Below, in pieces: positions 32,797-46,900 of a stretch of 64,000 nt of DNA; position 1 is the first letter of the stretch, and each line of letters starts with the position of its first letter. The position numbers and the translations under genes were made by a program. The notes beneath the pieces are model-generated. The model did no database searches, was not told the DNA's origin, and saw only the letters and a program-made list of their open reading frames with translations. Source of the DNA: Hippopus hippopus (Eukaryota; Mollusca; Bivalvia; Cardiida; Cardiidae). The stretch spans positions 34,061,627-34,125,626 of the forward strand of contig OX328097.1 of the NCBI GenBank assembly GCA_946811185.2. The letters run 5' to 3'.

Positions 32797-33480
32797 CAAG
32801 AGCCAGAGAGCAAGACAGAGAGCCTGACAGATAGAGCCTGAGAGAGGCAGAGACAGAGCCTGAGAGAGGTAGAGAGATAGAGCCAGAGAGAGGCAGAGAG
32901 CGAGAAAGATTGAGCCAGAGAGAGGCAGAGGGAGGCTGAGAAAGAGAAAGATAAAGCAAGAGAGAGGGAGAGGAGAGAAATACAGATGGCAAGAGAAAAA
33001 GATAGAGAGACAGAGAGAGTGAGAGAGAGACAGACAGAGAGAGGAAGGAGGGAGGGAGTGAGATCAAAAGAAAAAAGGAGTCAGGAAAGGAGAAGAAATG
33101 GGTTAGACAGAATTAGAAACAGACAGACAAAAAGATAGAGAGATGGAGACAGAGAAAGAAAATGTTAGAAAGAGACAGAGAAAGAGAGACCGAGATAGTG
33201 AGAAAGAGATATGAAAGGAAAGAATGAGTGAATGACTGAGATTTAAAGGGAAGAGAGATAGAGAGACAGCTTCAGAAAGAGGGATAGACAGAATGACAGA
33301 CAGTGACAAAGTAAGGAAGAGAGTGAGACAGGAAAAGGGAGAGACAGCCAGAGAGAATGATACTAAGAGAGAGAGGCACATAGAGAGGGTGAGAGAGAGA
33401 AAGATAGAAAAAGAGAGTAAGAGAGAGAAAAAAAGTAGGACAGAGAGAAAGAGCGATAGAGTAAAAGAGAGAGAGAGGAC
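32760..33480. repeat. GA-rich tract, copy 4
   Basis: AG run of 8, same length as copies 2 and 5. Confidence 0.93.
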
Positions 33481-33489
33481 AAACAGTTT

Positions 33490-34964
33490 TGGGATAAAAC
33501 TTATTGTCAAAGAATAGAAAGGGCACATTTGAAACGCCAGAAAAACAAGAGTAAGGAAATAGCACCAGGGTTCAATGGTATTCGACATCGACTGATTGCT
33601 TAATTCCATAGACTTAGGTCAAGAGCTCTAGGATTTCGGAAACAGTTCACAAAGTGGGGAAAAATTGCACAGACCTAGTGCACAAGCTAATCGACTGAAG
33701 GTAAATCAAAAGTTTGGGCACAGTTGTAAATAGAGAGGTTACATCAGTAGAACGTAAAGAAAATATTGATCACATACTGTGGATACAGGCACGCGGCATA
33801 AGGTTGACATAAGGGTAGAGACACATTTTCAGGGTTTGTGCATACTTAAGGGTGCAAAGTCACAGTCAAAGAGTGCGGAGAAGGGAAAATGGGAACATCT
33901 CACTGAGTGATGGTGAAAGATGACAGGCTGGGAGTAAAATCACAGTTTTATGGCCTGAGGATACATCTCACTGACTAAGAGAAGGATCTCAATTCCTTAG
34001 AAGACTTGACACAGAATGTGGGAATATCCTATGGACAGAGGGCACATCTTACAAACCTTGAGTACATCAGACGGGCATGGGGTATAGTCTTTCAGAAAAC
34101 GGGTAAATTTAAAGTTAGAACACAGTTCTCGGGCCTCAGGGCACAGTTACTCGCTGAGGGTACATCTCACAGATTTAGGATACATCTCGCGGACTGATGG
34201 TATGGGCAAACAGGGCAAAGGATAGCATTCGAGTGAGGTCAGTGGTTCAGTGCCTGAGGGTACATCCAACTGGCTATAGGTACGAGTTTACAGTCTAAGA
34301 GGAAATGAAAAGCAATGAGGGAACATTTCACGAACAGGAGATACAATCTTAAGAACTTGGTGTAATGGCTTGAGGTTTGAGTTAAAGACTATGGATATGA
34401 TAGCACAGACTGCGGGTACAAGCTGAGGAATCCGGGCGATCACATTAATGTAGATATACAGTTTCAGCGCCTAATGGTAATTTCCAACAATCAAGGGTTC
34501 AATTTTAAAGGCATACATGTAAATCAAAAGAAACGAAGAAACCTTTCTCGGATTGGAGGTACATCTCATGGACTAAGCTTCATCGAACAGACTGAGGGTA
34601 AGAGCTAACGGCATTCAGTTAAAATCAAAGTAAATACCAGATCCTGGGCATCCATTTCCATTTCACCAACCAAGAGAACATCTTATGGAGAGAGGAAAAC
34701 ATATGGTTGAATAACGGTAAATCATACTGGAAAGTTCTTTTAGGGGGAATGGCTGATCTCATGGACTGAGAGTACAGGGTAATCAACTGAAGGAAAAAGG
34801 ACTTGGCTAAATATCAAGCATTTGTTGACTCCTCTCAGGGGCTTAGGGTACATCGCACGGACTGAGGGTACTAACTGACCGAGAGCTAGCTAAACGAAAG
34901 TAAAGACAATGATACTGACTAAACACCCACTATCTTTAACTGAAAGTATTTCAAACGTTTCAAA
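33490..34964. repeat. Decayed minisatellite, copy 5
   Basis: Equivalent of 1-1475 with T at 34109. Confidence 0.7.
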
Positions 34965-34981
34965 AGGTATAGATATTTCGC

Positions 34982-35587
34982 GATTCAAATCAGTTCCCTT
35001 TCTTTTATTAATCTAAATACCTTTCACAGCATTTCCAAATCAACACTCTAATGACGTTTAACTCCAAAGATGATTAAACAGCAATTCGGTCCGTATTGCA
35101 CGGAACTCGAGACAGGCTTTAGCTGATTTGAATCCCCTGCTCGGCCATTCCTTTCCGAGAGTTGATGATGCTCATTGCGACACGATTAATTCTTCTCTAA
35201 CCTCTGAGCAGCAGTTTTGACAATAGTTATGTGGAAAAGCAGTCGGTGGCTTTGGAAGAATATCGTGCAAAGTACTGGTTACAGAAACTCCAGGAAAACA
35301 TGGGTAAGTGTACTGGCCGCCGTAATATAACTTAAATATTGTTGAAAATGGTGTTAAACACATACAGTCAATCAACCACGTAATTAATCAATCAATCGTA
35401 AAAGACTAGTTCGGTAGCTCAGTCGTTAACCTACAGGTCTAGAGACAAGGGGGGGTCGCCAATCCCTAGCTCAGAAGATTCTTTTCCCAAATCTGATGAT
35501 AGTAATTGCGATTCTTCTCTCTCAATGCTGTTCATTGTTTCAACGATGAGTATGTGGAAAAGAAGACAGTGGCTAAAATATTAATTC
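34982..35587 (+). mobile_element. Left SINE block, copy 5
   Basis: SINE-A1 at 35080-35397 has a B-box change (GATTTGAATCC, A near 35126) and T at about 35332 in the 3' region. Truncated SINE-B1 at 35408-35587 has A near 35566. This is the most diverged left block in the window. Confidence 0.73.
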
Positions 35588-35605
35588 TGATATTTACCCT
35601 CTGAA

Positions 35606-38600
35606 CACTTTTTAACGCATGCCTATTAAAATCTAGCACGGTATAGATATTTCGCTTTCTGTCATTATTGTTTACAAATTTAACAATTTCTTCATCCACA
35701 ATACAACCCTTCCACTATAAAGTAAAAATATCAAAATCGAAAGCTCTCTCAAACTCGCTCTCTCACAAACTCTCAGTCTCTGTCTCTCTGCCTCTCTGTC
35801 TCTGTCTCTCTCTTAAAATCCAGAGACTCCGTCAGTAACATTCCGGACGTAAAACTCTCGGGTCGATGGTTCGACTCCCTACCTAAGGCTGTTCCAATTT
35901 CTTTTTAAGATCTTTTTTTATATGTTCCATGCGACAGGATTCATTCTTTTCTTATCGCCGATCAACGTTTCGACTTGTTTATGTGGGAAAGCAGACAGTG
36001 GTTTAAAATCGTGCACTGGCTGCCGCCATGTAACTGAAATATTGTTGAAAACGCTGTTAAACACATGCAATCAATCAATCAGATCAGTTCCCTTTCTTTT
36101 ATTTATCTGAAATATTTCACAGCATTTCCAAATGAACACTTTATCTTCACGTTTAACTCCAAAGATGATTAAACAGCAACTCGGTCCGTATTGTACGGAA
36201 CTTGAGACACGGGTTAGCTGGTTTGAATCCCCTGCTCGGCCATTCCTTTCCAAGAGTTGATGATCACTTTTTAAACGCATGCCTTTTTAAATCTAGCACG
36301 GTATAGATATTTCACTTTTCCGTCATTATTCTTTACATATTTAACAATTTCTTCATGCACAATACAACCCTTCCACTATAAAGTAAAGATGTCAAAATCA
36401 AAAGCTCTCTCAAACTCGCTCTCTTACAAACTCTCAGTCTCTCTGCTTCTCTCTCTCAAAATCCAGAGGCTCCGTCAGTAACATTCCGGACATAAAACTC
36501 TCCGGTCGATGGTTCGACTCCCTACCTAAAGCTGTTCCAATTTCTTTTTAAGATCTTTTTTTATATGTTCAATGCGACAGGATTCATTCTTTTCTTAGCG
36601 CCGATCAACGTTTCGACTTATGTGGGAAAGCAGACTGGTTTAAAATCGTGCACTGGCCGCCGCGATATAACTGAAATAATGTTGAAAATGGTGTTAAAAA
36701 CATGCAATCAATCAATCAGATCAGTTCCCCTTCTTTTATTTAACTCCAAAGATGATTAAACAGCAATTCAGTCCGTATTGCACCGAACTTGAGACATGGG
36801 TAAGCTGGTTTGCATCCCCTGCTCGGCCATTCCTTTCCGAGAGTTGATGATCACTTTTTAACGCATGCCTTTTAAAATCTAGCACGGTATAGATATTTCG
36901 CTTTTCCGTCATTATTGTTTACAAATTTAACAATTTCTTCATCCACAATACAACCCTTCCACTATAAAGTAAAAATGTCAAAATCAAAAGCTCTCTCAAA
37001 CTCACTCTCTCACAAACTCTCAGTCTCTGTCTCTCTGCCTCTGTCTCTCTCTCTCTTAAAATCCAGAGGCTCCGTCAGTAACATTCCGGACGTAAAACTC
37101 GGGTCGATGGTTCGACTCCCTATCTAAAGCTGTTCCAATTTCTTTTTAAGATCTTTTTTTATATGTTCCATGCGACAGGATTCATTCTTTTCTTATTGCC
37201 GATCAACATTTTGACTTGTTTATGTGGGAAAGCAGACAGTGGTTTGAATTCGTGCACTGGCCGCCGCCATGTAACTGAAATATTGTTGAAAAACGCTGTT
37301 AAACACATGCAATCAATCAATCAGATCAGTTCCCCTTCTTTTATTTATCTGAAATATTTCACAGCATTTCCAAATGAACACTTTATCTTCACGTTTAACT
37401 CCAAAGATGATTAAACAGCAACTTGGTCCGTATTGCACGGAACTTAAGACACGGGTTAGCTGGTTTGAATCCCCTGCTCGGCTATTCCTTTCCAAGAGTT
37501 GATGATCACTTTTTAACGCATGCTTTTTAAAATCTACCACGGTATAGATATTTCGCTTTTCCGTCCAATTCTTTACAAATTTCACAATTTCTTCATCCAC
37601 AATACAACCCTTCCACTATAAAGTAAAAATGTCAAAATCAAAAGCTCTCTCAAACTCGCTCTCTCACAAACTCTCAGTCTCTGTCTCTCTGCTTCTCTGT
37701 CTCTCTCCTAAAATCCAGAGGCTCTGTCAGTAACATTCCGGACGTAAAACTCTCCGGTCGATGGTTTGACTCCCTACCTAAAGCTGTTCCAATTTCTTTT
37801 TAAGATCTTTTTTTATATGTTCAATGCGACAGGATTCATTCTTTTCTTATCGCCGATCAACGTTCCGACATGTTTATCTGGGAAAGCAGACAGTGGTTTA
37901 AAATCGTGCACTGGCCGCCGCAATATATCTGAAATAATGTTGAAAACGGTGTTAAAAACATGCAATCAATCAATCAGATCAGTTCCCCTTCTTTTATTTA
38001 ACTCCAAAGATGATTAAACAGCAATTCCGTCCGTATTGCACGGAACTTGAGACATGGGTCAGCTGGTTTGGATCTTCTGCTCGGCCATTCCTTTCCGAGA
38101 GTTGATGATCACTTTTTAACGCATGCCTTTTCAAATCTAGCACGGTATAGATATTTCGCTTTTCCGTCATTATTCTTTACAAATTTAACAATTTCTTCAT
38201 CCACAATACAACCCTTCCACTATAAAGTAAAAATGTCAAAATCAAAAGCTCTCTCAAACTCGCTCTCTCACAAACTCTCAGTCTCTGTCTCTCTGCCTCT
38301 CTCTTAAAATCCAGAGGCTCTGTCAGTAACATTCCGGACGTAAAACTCTCGGGTCGATGGTTCGACTCCCTATCTAAAGCTGTTCCAATTTCTTTTTAAG
38401 ATCTTTTTTTATATGTTCCATGCGACAGGATTCATTCTTTTCTTATCGCAGATCAACATTTTGACTTGTTTATGTGGGAAAGCAGACAGTGGTTTGAATT
38501 CGTGCACTGGCCGCCGCCATGTAACTGAAATATTGTTGAAAAACGGTGTTAAACACATGCAATCAATCAATCAGATCAGTTCCCCTTCTTTTATTTAACT

Positions 38601-39779
38601 CCAAAGATGATTAAACAGCAATTCAGTCCATATTGCACGGAACTTGAGACATGGGTCAGCTGGTTTGGATCCCCTGCTCGGCCATTCCTTTCCGAGAGTT
38701 GATGATCACTTTTTAACGCATGCCTTTTCAAATCTAGCATGGTATAGATATTTCGCTTTTCCGTCATTATTGTTTACAAATTTAACAATTTTCATCCACA
38801 ATACAACCCTTCCACTATAAAGCAAAAATGTCAAAATCAAAAGCTCTCTCAAACTTGCTCTCTCACAAACTCTCAGTCTCTGTCTCTCTGCCTCTCTCTC
38901 TCTTAAAATCCAGAGGCTCCGTCAGTAACATTCCGGACGTAAAACTCTTGGGTCGATGGTTCGACTCCCTACCTAAAGTTGTTCCAATTTCTTTTTAAGA
39001 TCTTTTTTTATATGTTCAATGCGACAGGATTCATTCTTTTCTTATCGCCGATCAACATTTTGACTTGTTTATGTGGGAAAGCAGACAGTGGTTTAAAATC
39101 ATGCACTGGCCGCCGCGATATAACTGAAATATTGTTGAAAACGGTGTTAAAAACATGCAATCAATCAATCAGATCAGTTCCCCTTCTTTTATTTAACTCC
39201 AAAGATGATTAAACAGCAATTCGGTCCGTATTGCACGGAACTTGAGACATGGCTAGCTGGTTTGGACCCCCTGCTCGGCCATTCCTTTCCGAGAGTTGAT
39301 GATCACTTTTTAACGCATGCCTATTAAAATCTAGCATGTTATAGATATTTCGCTTTTCCGTCATTATTCTTTACAAATTTAACAATTTTTTCATCGATAA
39401 TGCAACCCTTCCACTATAAAGTAAAAGTGTTGAAATCAAAAGCGCGTTCAAACTAGCTCTCTCACAAACTCTCTCTGTCTCCCTCTCTCTGTCTCTCTCT
39501 CTCTTTGAAAATCCAGAGGCTCCGTCGGTAACATTCAGGACGAAAAAAATTCGGGTCAATGGTTCTACTCCCTACCTAAAGCTGTTACAATTTCTTTTTA
39601 ACATCTTTTTTTATATGTTCAGTGAGACAGAATTCATTCTTATCGCCGATCTACGGTTCGACTTGTTTATGTGGGAAAGCAGACAGTGGTTTAAAAAAGA
39701 CAATGTGCAAAGTACTGGTAAAAGAAACTTCAATAAAGCATGGGTTGATGCATTGACCGCCGGGACATTACGAAATTAA
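35606..39779 (+). repeat. Inner monomer array M1-M7, copy 5
   Basis: Monomers start at 35606, 36265, 36852, 37507, 38110, 38707 and 39304. A at 35826 lies in the M1 A-box region (GACTCCGTCAGT; shared with copy 6). M2 has T near 36338 and M4 has A at 37921. The M6 2-bp deletion and the M7 B-box T (39566) are shared with copy 4. Confidence 0.9.
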
Positions 39780-40693
39780 TGATGAAGTTGGCTTTAAAAC
39801 ACCAAGAAAACAAACACACCTATCACCACCAATAAATCCGGTATCAGCAATACCACGCTCACTACCAACTCAACCATCAAAACTACCACCATCATTATTA
39901 TAATCATCATCATCATCATCAAAGCAATGATTAAAAAGCATTAAAAACTCCATAGCTTTGTGTTAAGTTCTAGCAAACTCTAAAAGAGTTCAGGAAAAAA
40001 ACTTTCTCGATTCAAATCAGTTCCCTTTCTTTGATTAATCTGAAAATCTTTCACAGCATTTCCAAATCGACACTTTATCTTCACGTTTGACTCCAGAGAT
40101 GATTGAACAGCAATTCGGTCGGTAGCGTACAGAACTTGAGACATGGGTTAGCTGGTTTGAATCCCCTGCTCGGTCATTTCTCTCCGAGGTTTGATGATAT
40201 TCATTGCGACAGGATTAATTCTTCTCTAACCTCTCAAAAGCAGTTTTGACAATAGTTATGTGGAAAGGCTGTCAGTGGCTTGGGGAGAATACCGTGCAAA
40301 GGACTGGTAACTTTAACTTCAGAAAAGTATGGGTAGGTGCACTGGACGCCGCGATATAACTGAAATGTTGTTAAAAACGGTGTTAAACACATACAATCAA
40401 TCAATCGATAATGACGATTTCGGTAGCTTAGTCGTTTTTGAGACAAGGGGGTCGCCAATCCCCAGCTCGGAAAATTACTTTCCCAGGTTTGATGATAGTC
40501 ACTGCAGAAGGATTCATTCTTCTCTCTTACTGCTGGTCATTGTTTCGACGATGGTTATGTGGAAAAGAAGCCAGTGCTAGAGTATAAACTACAGGTTTAA
40601 GAACCCCAGGAATGCATGGACAGACGCACTGGCCGCCTTAATATAACTGACATAATATTGAATACGGTGTGAAACACCATTCACACATGCAAT
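39780..40693 (+). mobile_element. Triplet spacer and right SINE block, copy 5
   Basis: Spacer 39780-40008, SINE-A2 40101-40407, SINE-B2 40417-40693. G form in the SINE-A2 head, unlike copy 4. Confidence 0.75.
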
Positions 40694-41128
40694 ATCGCAA
40701 ATGATCATGCGTTATCATTTGATATTAAACAAGTTGCATTTAATCATATGGTGCGAACTTTTGTTTATTCGGCATGTTAAAAATTAAAAGCTGAGGTCGA
40801 TACAGCATTGAGAGTGATCGTGTGTATTAATGCACAGGGCGATTTGATAACTGTATGATCTAACCAGTACGTTTCAGTTGTGTCATTTAGCAGTAAAAGA
40901 CCTATTTCAGAATTGTAATTAGTTAATGATCTACATCTATTTCAAAGCATTCAACATTCAAACTTACGGTCTGAGGGAACCTACTAACAAACGATACTTC
41001 ATACAGGCAGAGGGTATAAAGGACTGAAGGAAGATAAATCTAAAGTTTTGGAGGAAAAGAGAAAAACCCTGCAGCCTGTGAACTTGAGGAAACCAATAGG
41101 AAGAGGTAAGCTATGATATCTGGTTAGT
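40694..41128. other. Unique spacer and minisatellite remnant, copy 5
   Basis: Equivalent of 7207-7641. No gene seen. Confidence 0.6.
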
Positions 41129-41131
41129 GAC

Positions 41132-41165
<34 letters not shown>

Positions 41166-41849
41166 CAAGAGCCAGAGAGCAAGACAGAGAGCCTGACAGA
41201 TAGAGCCTGAGAGAGGCAGAGACAGAGCCTGAGAGAGGTAGAGAGATAGAGCCAGAGAGAGGCAGAGAGCGAGAAAGATTGAGCCAGAGAGAGGCAGAGG
41301 GAGGCTGAGAAAGAGAAAGATAAAGCAAGAGAGAGGGAGAGGAGAGAAATACAGATGGCAAGAGAAAAAGATAGAGAGACAGAGAGAGTGAGAGAGAGAC
41401 AGACAGAGAGAGGAAGGAGGGAGGGAGTGAGATCAAAAGAAAAAAGGAGTCAGGAAAGGAGAAGAAATGGGTTAGACAGAATTAGAAACAGACAGACAAA
41501 AAGATAGAGAGATGGAGACAGAGAAAGAAAATGTTAGAAAGAGACAGAGAAAGAGAGACCGAGATAGTGAGAAAGAGATATGAAAGGAAAGAATGAGTGA
41601 ATGACTGAGATTTAAAGGGAAGAGAGATAGAGAGACAGCTTCAGAAAGAGGGATAGACAGAATGACAGACAGTGACAAAGTAAGGAAGAGAGTGAGACAG
41701 GAAAAGGGAGAGACAGCCAGAGAGAATGATACTAAGAGAGAGAGGCACATAGAGAGGGTGAGAGAGAGAAAGATAGAAAAAGAGAGTAAGAGAGAGAAAA
41801 AAAGTAGGACAGAGAGAAAGAGCGATAGAGTAAAAGAGAGAGAGAGGAC
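41129..41849. repeat. GA-rich tract, copy 5
   Basis: AG run of 8. Confidence 0.93.
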
Positions 41850-41858
41850 AAACAGTTT

Positions 41859-43333
41859 TGGGATAAAACTTATTGTCAAAGAATAGAAAGGGCACATTTG
41901 AAACGCCAGAAAAACAAGAGTAAGGAAATAGCACCAGGGTTCAATGGTATTCGACATCGACTGATTGCTTAATTCCATAGACTTAGGTCAAGAGCTCTAG
42001 GATTTCGGAAACAGTTCACAAAGTGGGGAAAAATTGCACAGACCTAGTGCACAAGCTAATCGACTGAAGGTAAATCAAAAGTTTGGGCACAGTTGTAAAT
42101 AGAGAGGTTACATCAGTAGAACGTAAAGAAAATATTGATCACATACTGTGGATACAGGCACGCGGCATAAGGTTGACATAAGGGTAGAGACACATTTTCA
42201 GGGTTTGTGCATACTTAAGGGTGCAAAGTCACAGTCAAAGAGTGCGGAGAAGGGAAAATGGGAACATCTCACTGAGTGATGGTGAAAGATGACAGGCTGG
42301 GAGTAAAATCACAGTTTTATGGCCTGAGGATACATCTCACTGACTAAGAGAAGGATCTCAATTCCTTAGAAGACTTGACACAGAATGTGGGAATATCCTA
42401 TGGACAGAGGGCACATCTTACAAACCTTGAGTACATCAGACGGGCATGGGGTATAGTCTTTCAGAAAACGGGTAAATTTAAAGTTAGAACACAGTTCTCG
42501 GGCCTCAGGGCACAGTTACTCGCTGAGGGTACATCTCACAGATTTAGGATACATCTCGCGGACTGATGGTATGGGCAAACAGGGCAAAGGATAGCATTCG
42601 AGTGAGGTCAGTGGTTCAGTGCCTGAGGGTACATCCAACTGGCTATAGGTACGAGTTTACAGTCTAAGAGGAAATGAAAAGCAATGAGGGAACATTTCAC
42701 GAACAGGAGATACAATCTTAAGAACTTGGTGTAATGGCTTGAGGTTTGAGTTAAAGACTATGGATATGATAGCACAGACTGCGGGTACAAGCTGAGGAAT
42801 CCGGGCGATCACATTAATGTAGATATACAGTTTCAGCGCCTAATGGTAATTTCCAACAATCAAGGGTTCAATTTTAAAGGCATACATGTAAATCAAAAGA
42901 AACGAAGAAACCTTTCTCGGATTGGAGGTACATCTCATGGACTAAGCTTCATCGAACAGACTGAGGGTAAGAGCTAACGGCATTCAGTTAAAATCAAAGT
43001 AAATACCAGATCCTGGGCATCCATTTCCATTTCACCAACCAAGAGAACATCTTATGGAGAGAGGAAAACATATGGTTGAATAACGGTAAATCATACTGGA
43101 AAGTTCTTTTAGGGGGAATGGCTGATCTCATGGACTGAGAGTACAGGGTAATCAACTGAAGGAAAAACGACTTGGCTAAATATCAAGCATTTGTTGACTC
43201 CTCTCAGGGGCTTAGGGTACATCGCACGGACTGAGGGTACTAACTGACCGAGAGCTAGCTAAACGAAAGTAAAGACAATGATACTGACTAAACACCCACT
43301 ATCTTTAACTGAAAGTATTTCAAACGTTTCAAA
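41859..43333. repeat. Decayed minisatellite, copy 6
   Basis: C at 43168 (AAAAACGACTTGG), a change shared only with copy 8. Confidence 0.7.
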
Positions 43334-43350
43334 AGGTATAGATATTTCGC

Positions 43351-43956
43351 GATTCAAATCAGTTCCCTTTCTTTTATTAATCTAAATACCTTTCACAGCA
43401 TTTCCAAATCAACACTCTAATGACGTTTAACTCCAAAGATGATTAAACAGCAATTCGGTCCGTATTGCACGGAACTCGAGACAGGCTTTAGCTGGTTTGA
43501 ATCCCCTGCTCGGCCATTCCTTTCCGAGAGTTGATGATGCTCATTGCGACACGATTAATTCTTCTCTAACCTCTGAGCAGCAGTTTTGACAATAGTTATG
43601 TGGAAAAGCAGTCGGTGGCTTTGGAAGAATATCGTGCAAAGTACTGGTTACAGAAACTCCAGGAAAACATGGGTAAGTGTACTGGCCGCCGTAATATAAC
43701 TCAAATATTGTTGAAAATGGTGTTAAACACATACAGTCAATCAACCACGTAATTAATCAATCAATCGTAAAAGACTAGTTCGGTAGCTCAGTCGTTAACC
43801 TACAGGTCTAGAGACAAGGGGGGGTCGCCAATCCCTAGCTCAGAAGATTCTTTTCCCAAATCTGATGATAGTAATTGCGATTCTTCTCTCTCAATGCTGT
43901 TCATTGTTTCAACGATGAGTATGTGGAAAAGAAGCCAGTGGCTAAAATATTAATTC
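43351..43956 (+). mobile_element. Left SINE block, copy 6
   Basis: SINE-A1 at 43449-43766 and truncated SINE-B1 at 43777-43956; B-box-like sequence as in copy 1. Confidence 0.73.
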
Positions 43957-43974
43957 TGATATTTACCCTCTGAA

Positions 43975-46900
43975 CACTTTTTAACGCATGCCTATTAAAA
44001 TCTAGCACGGTATAGATATTTCGCTTTCTGTCATTATTGTTTACAAATTTAACAATTTCTTCATCCACAATACAACCCTTCCACTATAAAGTAAAAATAT
44101 CAAAATCGAAAGCTCTCTCAAACTCGCTCTCTCACAAACTCTCAGTCTCTGTCTCTCTGCCTCTCTGTCTCTGTCTCTCTCTTAAAATCCAGAGACTCCG
44201 TCAGTAACATTCCGGACGTAAAACTCTCGGGTCGATGGTTCGACTCCCTACCTAAGGCTGTTCCAATTTCTTTTTAAGATCTTTTTTTATATGTTCCATG
44301 CGACAGGATTCATTCTTTTCTTATCGCCGATCAACGTTTCGACTTGTTTATGTGGGAAAGCAGACAGTGGTTTAAAATCGTGCACTGGCTGCCGCCATGT
44401 AACTGAAATATTGTTGAAAACGCTGTTAAACACATGCAATCAATCAATCAGATCAGTTCCCTTTCTTTTATTTATCTGAAATATTTCACAGCATTTCCAA
44501 ATGAACACTTTATCTTCACGTTTAACTCCAAAGATGATTAAACAGCAACTCGGTCCGTATTGTACGGAACTTGAGACACGGGTTAGCTGGTTTGAATCCC
44601 CTGCTCGGCCATTCCTTTCCAAGAGTTGATGATCACTTTTTAAACGCATGCCTTTTTAAATCTAGCACGGTATAGATATTTCACTTTTCCGTCATTATTC
44701 TTTACAAATTTAACAATTTCTTCATGCACAATACAACCCTTCCACTATAAAGTAAAGATGTCAAAATCAAAAGCTCTCTCAAACTCGCTCTCTTACAAAC
44801 TCTCAGTCTCTCTGCTTCTCTCTCTCAAAATCCAGAGGCTCCGTCAGTAACATTCCGGACATAAAACTCTCCGGTCGATGGTTCGACTCCCTACCTAAAG
44901 CTGTTCCAATTTCTTTTTAAGATCTTTTTTTATATGTTCAATGCGACAGGATTCATTCTTTTCTTAGCGCCGATCAACGTTTCGACTTATGTGGGAAAGC
45001 AGACTGGTTTAAAATCGTGCACTGGCCGCCGCGATATAACTGAAATAATGTTGAAAATGGTGTTAAAAACATGCAATCAATCAATCAGATCAGTTCCCCT
45101 TCTTTTATTTAACTCCAAAGATGATTAAACAGCAATTCAGTCCGTATTGCACCGAACTTGAGACATGGGTAAGCTGGTTTGCATCCCCTGCTCGGCCATT
45201 CCTTTCCGAGAGTTGATGATCACTTTTTAACGCATGCCTTTTAAAATCTAGCACGGTATAGATATTTCGCTTTTCCGTCATTATTGTTTACAAATTTAAC
45301 AATTTCTTCATCCACAATACAACCCTTCCACTATAAAGTAAAAATGTCAAAATCAAAAGCTCTCTCAAACTCACTCTCTCACAAACTCTCAGTCTCTGTC
45401 TCTCTGCCTCTGTCTCTCTCTCTCTTAAAATCCAGAGGCTCCGTCAGTAACATTCCGGACGTAAAACTCGGGTCGATGGTTCGACTCCCTATCTAAAGCT
45501 GTTCCAATTTCTTTTTAAGATCTTTTTTTATATGTTCCATGCGACAGGATTCATTCTTTTCTTATTGCCGATCAACATTTTGACTTGTTTATGTGGGAAA
45601 GCAGACAGTGGTTTGAATTCGTGCACTGGCCGCCGCCATGTAACTGAAATATTGTTGAAAAACGCTGTTAAACACATGCAATCAATCAATCAGATCAGTT
45701 CCCCTTCTTTTATTTATCTGAAATATTTCACAGCATTTCCAAATGAACACTTTATCTTCACGTTTAACTCCAAAGATGATTAAACAGCAACTTGGTCCGT
45801 ATTGCACGGAACTTAAGACACGGGTTAGCTGGTTTGAATCCCCTGCTCGGCTATTCCTTTCCAAGAGTTGATGATCACTTTTTAACGCATGCTTTTTAAA
45901 ATCTACCACGGTATAGATATTTCGCTTTTCCGTCCAATTCTTTACAAATTTCACAATTTCTTCATCCACAATACAACCCTTCCACTATAAAGTAAAAATG
46001 TCAAAATCAAAAGCTCTCTCAAACTCGCTCTCTCACAAACTCTCAGTCTCTGTCTCTCTGCTTCTCTGTCTCTCTCCTAAAATCCAGAGGCTCTGTCAGT
46101 AACATTCCGGACGTAAAACTCTCCGGTCGATGGTTTGACTCCCTACCTAAAGCTGTTCCAATTTCTTTTTAAGATCTTTTTTTATATGTTCAATGCGACA
46201 GGATTCATTCTTTTCTTATCGCCGATCAACGTTCCGACATGTTTATCTGGGAAAGCAGACAGTGGTTTAAAATCGTGCACTGGCCGCCGCGATATATCTG
46301 AAATAATGTTGAAAACGGTGTTAAAAACATGCAATCAATCAATCAGATCAGTTCCCCTTCTTTTATTTAACTCCAAAGATGATTAAACAGCAATTCCGTC
46401 CGTATTGCACGGAACTTGAGACATGGGTCAGCTGGTTTGGATCTTCTGCTCGGCCATTCCTTTCCGAGAGTTGATGATCACTTTTTAACGCATGCCTTTT
46501 CAAATCTAGCACGGTATAGATATTTCGCTTTTCCGTCATTATTCTTTACAAATTTAACAATTTCTTCATCCACAATACAACCCTTCCACTATAAAGTAAA
46601 AATGTCAAAATCAAAAGCTCTCTCAAACTCGCTCTCTCACAAACTCTCAGTCTCTGTCTCTCTGCCTCTCTCTTAAAATCCAGAGGCTCTGTCAGTAACA
46701 TTCCGGACGTAAAACTCTCGGGTCGATGGTTCGACTCCCTATCTAAAGCTGTTCCAATTTCTTTTTAAGATCTTTTTTTATATGTTCCATGCGACAGGAT
46801 TCATTCTTTTCTTATCGCAGATCAACATTTTGACTTGTTTATGTGGGAAAGCAGACAGTGGTTTGAATTCGTGCACTGGCCGCCGCCATGTAACTGAAAT

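Larger units (their letters stand above)
25121..33489. repeat. Macrosatellite unit, copy 4 (8369 bp)
   Basis: Fourth copy, and the first of the group with T at the positions equivalent to 620, 2304 and 3366 (25740, 27424, 28486). It has a 2-bp deletion at about 30419-30424 in monomer 6 and T at 31197 in the monomer 7 B box, both shared with copy 5. Private variants seen include 29070, 29167, 29415 (monomer 4), 29822 and 30610 (monomer 6). The AG run has 8 repeats. Confidence 0.97.
33490..41858. repeat. Macrosatellite unit, copy 5 (8369 bp)
   Basis: Fifth copy. It shares the 2-bp monomer 6 deletion (about 38788-38793) and the monomer 7 B-box T (39566) with copy 4, and A at 35826 in the monomer 1 A-box region with copy 6. 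Private variants seen: A in the SINE-A1 B box at about 35126, T at about 35332, A at about 35566, T at about 36338 and A at 37921. It has the largest number of private changes I noticed. The AG run has 8 repeats. Confidence 0.97.
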